NCBI GenBank assembly: GCA_938074135.1
Contig: CALJFL010000130.1
Span: 1 to 9,216, forward strand
DNA: 9,216 bases
Source: an uncultured Halieaceae bacterium
GTDB taxonomy: Bacteria > Pseudomonadota > Gammaproteobacteria > Pseudomonadales > Halieaceae
Direction of reading: 5' to 3'
Positions 7,406 through 9,216 of this stretch are shown here, in pieces. The notes below the pieces were generated by a model, which was not told the DNA's origin, searched no databases, and worked only from the letters and a program-made list of their open reading frames with translations. The position numbers were made by a program, and so were the translations under genes. Each line of letters begins with the position of its first letter. The first letter of the stretch is position 1.

Positions 7406-8098
7406 CTAGTCGTCGCTACCCAACCAGTTGTAGACCAGCCCGGCCAGTGCTGCGCCGACAATCGGCGCCACCCAGAACAACCATAGCTGGGAAATCGCCC
7501 AACCACCTTCGAACACTGCCACGCCAGTACTGCGCGCCGGGTTCACTGAGGTATTGGTCACCGGAATGCTGATCAGGTGAATCAGTGTCAAACCAAGACC
7601 GATCGCTATGGGAGCAAATCCGGCAGGTGCCCTGCCATCGGTTGCACCCAGAATGATGATCAGGAACATAAAGGTCATAACGACTTCAGTGACCAGTGCC
7701 GCGACCATGCTGTAGCCACCGGGAGAGTGCTCACCGAAGCCGTTGGAAGCAAAACCTGCCGTCTCGAAGCCAGCTTGACCGCTGGCGATCACATATAAAA
7801 CCGCCCCACCAGCGATGCCGCCAAGAACCTGAACCACAATATAGGGCAGCAGTTCACTTGCCGGAAAACGACCACCGACCATCAAGCCGATCGACACCGC
7901 CGGATTGAGATGGCAACCGGAGATATGTCCGATAGCGAAGGCCATGGTCAACACGGTCAAGCCAAATGCCAGTGAAACGCCAAGCAGACCTATGCCGACA
8001 TCGGGGAATGCTGCGGCCAATACCGCGCTGCCGCAACCGCCAAGAACCAACCAGAACGTACCGATAAATTCGGCACCAAGCTTTTTACTCATAGACAT
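7406..8098 (-). CDS. aqpZ: Aquaporin Z, water channel
   Basis: The 230-residue protein is nearly collinear with E. coli AqpZ (231 residues), including [21 protein letters not shown] and [14 protein letters not shown]. Both pore-lining NPA motifs are present, at 65-67 and 186-188. The selectivity filter residues expected for a strict water channel are also present: Phe45, His174, Thr183 and Arg189. It should be an inner-membrane tetramer allowing rapid osmotic water flux. The ATG at 8098 is preferred over the one at 8092 because a GGAAGG ribosome binding site lies five bases upstream. The gene is read toward prlC with 12 bases between stop codons. One small difference is Cys62 where E. coli has Gly, just before the first NPA loop; the effect, if any, is unknown. 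Confidence 0.97.
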   Translation of the reverse strand: MSMSKKLGAEFIGTFWLVLGGCGSAVLAAAFPDVGIGLLGVSLAFGLTVLTMAFAIGHISGCHLNPAVSIGLMVGGRFPASELLPYIVVQVLGGIAGGAVLYVIASGQAGFETAGFASNGFGEHSPGGYSMVAALVTEVVMTFMFLIIILGATDGRAPAGFAPIAIGLGLTLIHLISIPVTNTSVNPARSTGVAVFEGGWAISQLWLFWVAPIVGAALAGLVYNWLGSDD

Positions 8099-8160
8099 AT
8101 CTACCTTCCCTCGCGGATATCATTATTCTCCGTCTGACAAAGGAACGACGGGGTGGCACT

Positions 8161-8189
8161 AGAATAGGACGAATATCGGGTGCTGAAAA
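8161..8189 (-). promoter_or_regulatory. Candidate sigma-70 promoter for aqpZ
   Basis: On the minus strand TTTTCA (8189-8184) and TATTCT (8166-8161), each matching 4 of 6 consensus bases, are separated by exactly 17 bases in the 97-base gap upstream of aqpZ. This is a weak pattern match. No terminator hairpin with a T-run is visible for the upstream pterin-synthase homologue, so co-transcription is also possible. Confidence 0.25.
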
Positions 8190-8195
8190 GTGGTT

Positions 8196-8678
8196 TCACT
8201 CAGCGCGCCACAGGGCGCAACCCTTCTGGCCCGGGCCGGAGGCAACACAGAGTTCTATTTCACGCAGGTCCTCGCCACTGGAGGCCTGCAGAAGTTGCTG
8301 CAACAGATAGTGTGAAAACTCTTCCACAGTGGCATTGGTGATAGGCAGCACCAGCGTGTCCTGCTTAAGGAACTGCATACGGTCTTGCGCGAAGCTGACC
8401 CGGTAATAATCGCCGTCCTCGGTGACTTTCTGGAATGGTGAATCACCGGCCAGCACCATGTACTCATCCAGACTGTCGCAGAGCACCTTGAGTCGCTTTT
8501 TGTACACGTTGTAGTCAGCGGAAAAACCGTTATCGCCCATGGGGGCAACAATGCGCGCCGATACCGAATAATTGTGCCCGTGCAGCCGCTCACGCTCTGT
8601 CGCTGAAAAAATAGTGAAGTGGGCAGCGGAGAACTTATGGGCTTCTTTATCGATGTAGAGTGTGGTCAGGCGTTCCAT
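8196..8678 (-). CDS. PTPS/QueD-fold protein with atypical active site
   Basis: This 160-residue protein belongs to the 6-pyruvoyl-tetrahydropterin synthase / 6-carboxytetrahydropterin synthase (QueD) fold. Its zinc ligands are clear: His20 in KFSAAHF and His33 and His35 in LHGHNY. A later TNATVEEF segment (114-121) corresponds to the conserved NxTxE region. Catalysis in the family uses a Cys four residues before the HGH motif, an Asp-His pair in an LDH motif, and a C-terminal Glu that holds the pterin. Here the Cys position is Arg29, the LDH motif reads LDE (70-72), and the C-terminal region (ELCVASGPGQKG) has no obvious Glu equivalent. It is also about 40 residues longer than E. coli QueD, with an insertion around 77-108. 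I infer a distinct subfamily with a different reaction or none; no queuosine or folate genes adjoin it. The ATG at 8678 has a weak GGGA upstream. Confidence 0.85.
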   Translation of the reverse strand: MERLTTLYIDKEAHKFSAAHFTIFSATERERLHGHNYSVSARIVAPMGDNGFSADYNVYKKRLKVLCDSLDEYMVLAGDSPFQKVTEDGDYYRVSFAQDRMQFLKQDTLVLPITNATVEEFSHYLLQQLLQASSGEDLREIELCVASGPGQKGCALWRAE

Positions 8679-8708
8679 TGACGATCCCGGGAGGTCAGTG
8701 TGAGCTTC

Positions 8709-8737
8709 ATTGTCACGATTGCTGCTGCAGCAGGCAA
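8709..8737 (-). promoter_or_regulatory. Candidate promoter upstream of the PTPS-fold gene, with palindromic spacer
   Basis: On the minus strand TTGCCT (8737-8732) and GACAAT (8714-8709), each 4 of 6 consensus bases, are spaced by 17 bases in the 78-base gap before the PTPS-fold gene. The spacer contains most of a perfect 12-base palindrome, CTGCTGCAGCAG (8722-8733), which could be an operator or could be chance. The call rests on pattern matching only. Confidence 0.25.
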
Positions 8738-8756
8738 GTACTAAGCCCGCCCGCGT

Positions 8757-9216
8757 TCACTCTGTCCAATCACGATGAAGGATATGAGCCGGCTCGCTGT
8801 CACTTTTGCGTTTCAGCGCCTGGTCGCCAAGCCACTCAAACCATTCCCCCCAGGAGGGCTGCTCCTGTTCTGCCCTGATATCCTGCTGCCAATGGCGCAG
8901 CTTCACATTCATCACTGCCACAATGCCGCCGGCCAGATCAAGCACCAGGTCCAGTGGCGCAATGCGCTTGAAAACCAGTAGTCCCATGGTTTCGAAGGAG
9001 GTAACGACAGTGATGGCGGCGGTGATGTAATCATCACCCAGCGCCCGCATTTCCTCGAGACTAATGCCATCGGGAACCGATTGCAGCTTGCCGATCGCGC
9101 TGGCCAGGTCGCGACTGTAGAATGTCTGGGCCAGGTTGATCGCTACCGCATCACGCTGCTGCACACGGAAGTTACGCAATTGGAACCAGCCAACCAGAAG
9201 ACCCGTAATAATACTG
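8757..9216 (-). CDS. Membrane-anchored DUF4760-like protein (5' end beyond window)
   Basis: The frame is open from the right edge to a TGA at 8757-8759, giving 152 residues; the true start lies beyond 9216. The first visible residues (IITGLLVGWF) look like the end of an N-terminal membrane helix, followed by a basic stretch (QLRNFRVQQRDA), so the rest is probably cytoplasmic. The body is helical. It contains a FETMGLLVFKRIAPLDLVLDLAGG-type segment (split around residues 83-105 of the visible part) and ends with a WxxxIRxEQ...FEWLGDQA pattern. These features resemble the DUF4760 family, small membrane-anchored proteins of unknown function. I recognise this by general pattern only. An internal TTG at 9179 is a possible start, but using it would discard the membrane helix and is unlikely. 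It is on the same strand as the PTPS-fold gene, 78 bases upstream. Confidence 0.7.
   Translation of the reverse strand, partial: SIITGLLVGWFQLRNFRVQQRDAVAINLAQTFYSRDLASAIGKLQSVPDGISLEEMRALGDDYITAAITVVTSFETMGLLVFKRIAPLDLVLDLAGGIVAVMNVKLRHWQQDIRAEQEQPSWGEWFEWLGDQALKRKSDSEPAHILHRDWTE

Noticed and set aside
8757..9179. A complete gene starting at the TTG at 9179
   Set aside because: The frame stays open to the window edge and encodes a hydrophobic helix just upstream, so the gene is better read as cut by the window.

Overview
The window reads as ordinary chromosomal DNA of a moderately GC-rich gammaproteobacterium. The oligopeptidase A and aquaporin Z proteins are close to the Escherichia coli versions over their whole length. 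The other genes (a secreted phosphatase with a kinase-like tail, a transporter fused to a binding protein, a divergent pterin-synthase homologue) fit a free-living, probably marine lineage. That habitat and any family-level placement are inference. I see no insertion sequence, prophage, CRISPR array, tRNA or rRNA, and no stretch over 300 bases lacks a gene.

Layout. Positions 1-1572 (minus) hold a gene that runs off the left edge. It encodes an exported PPP-type metallophosphatase followed by the start of a HipA/FAM20C-like kinase fold. Upstream on the same strand, 1657-3801 encodes a DAACS/SDF elevator-type transporter joined, through an extra membrane helix, to a family-3 periplasmic solute-binding domain. 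A divergent intergenic region (3802-3970) separates this from two plus-strand genes: an SrmB-like DEAD-box RNA helicase (3971-5293) and prlC, oligopeptidase A (5360-7393). prlC converges on aqpZ (7406-8098, minus) with only 12 bases between the stop codons. Two more minus-strand genes follow: a PTPS/QueD-fold protein lacking the usual catalytic residues (8196-8678) and a membrane-anchored DUF4760-like protein that is cut by the right edge (8757-9216).

How they work together. The window does not look like one pathway. PrlC, AqpZ and the helicase are housekeeping functions: peptide turnover, water flux and RNA remodelling. The left third is more unusual. Two adjacent same-strand genes each encode a rarely discussed domain fusion facing the periplasm, and a candidate promoter between them suggests the phosphatase can also be transcribed separately. 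The points most worth following up are the transporter-binding protein fusion, whose usual substrate and sodium motifs are replaced, the phosphatase-kinase fusion, and the pterin-synthase homologue with an altered active site.
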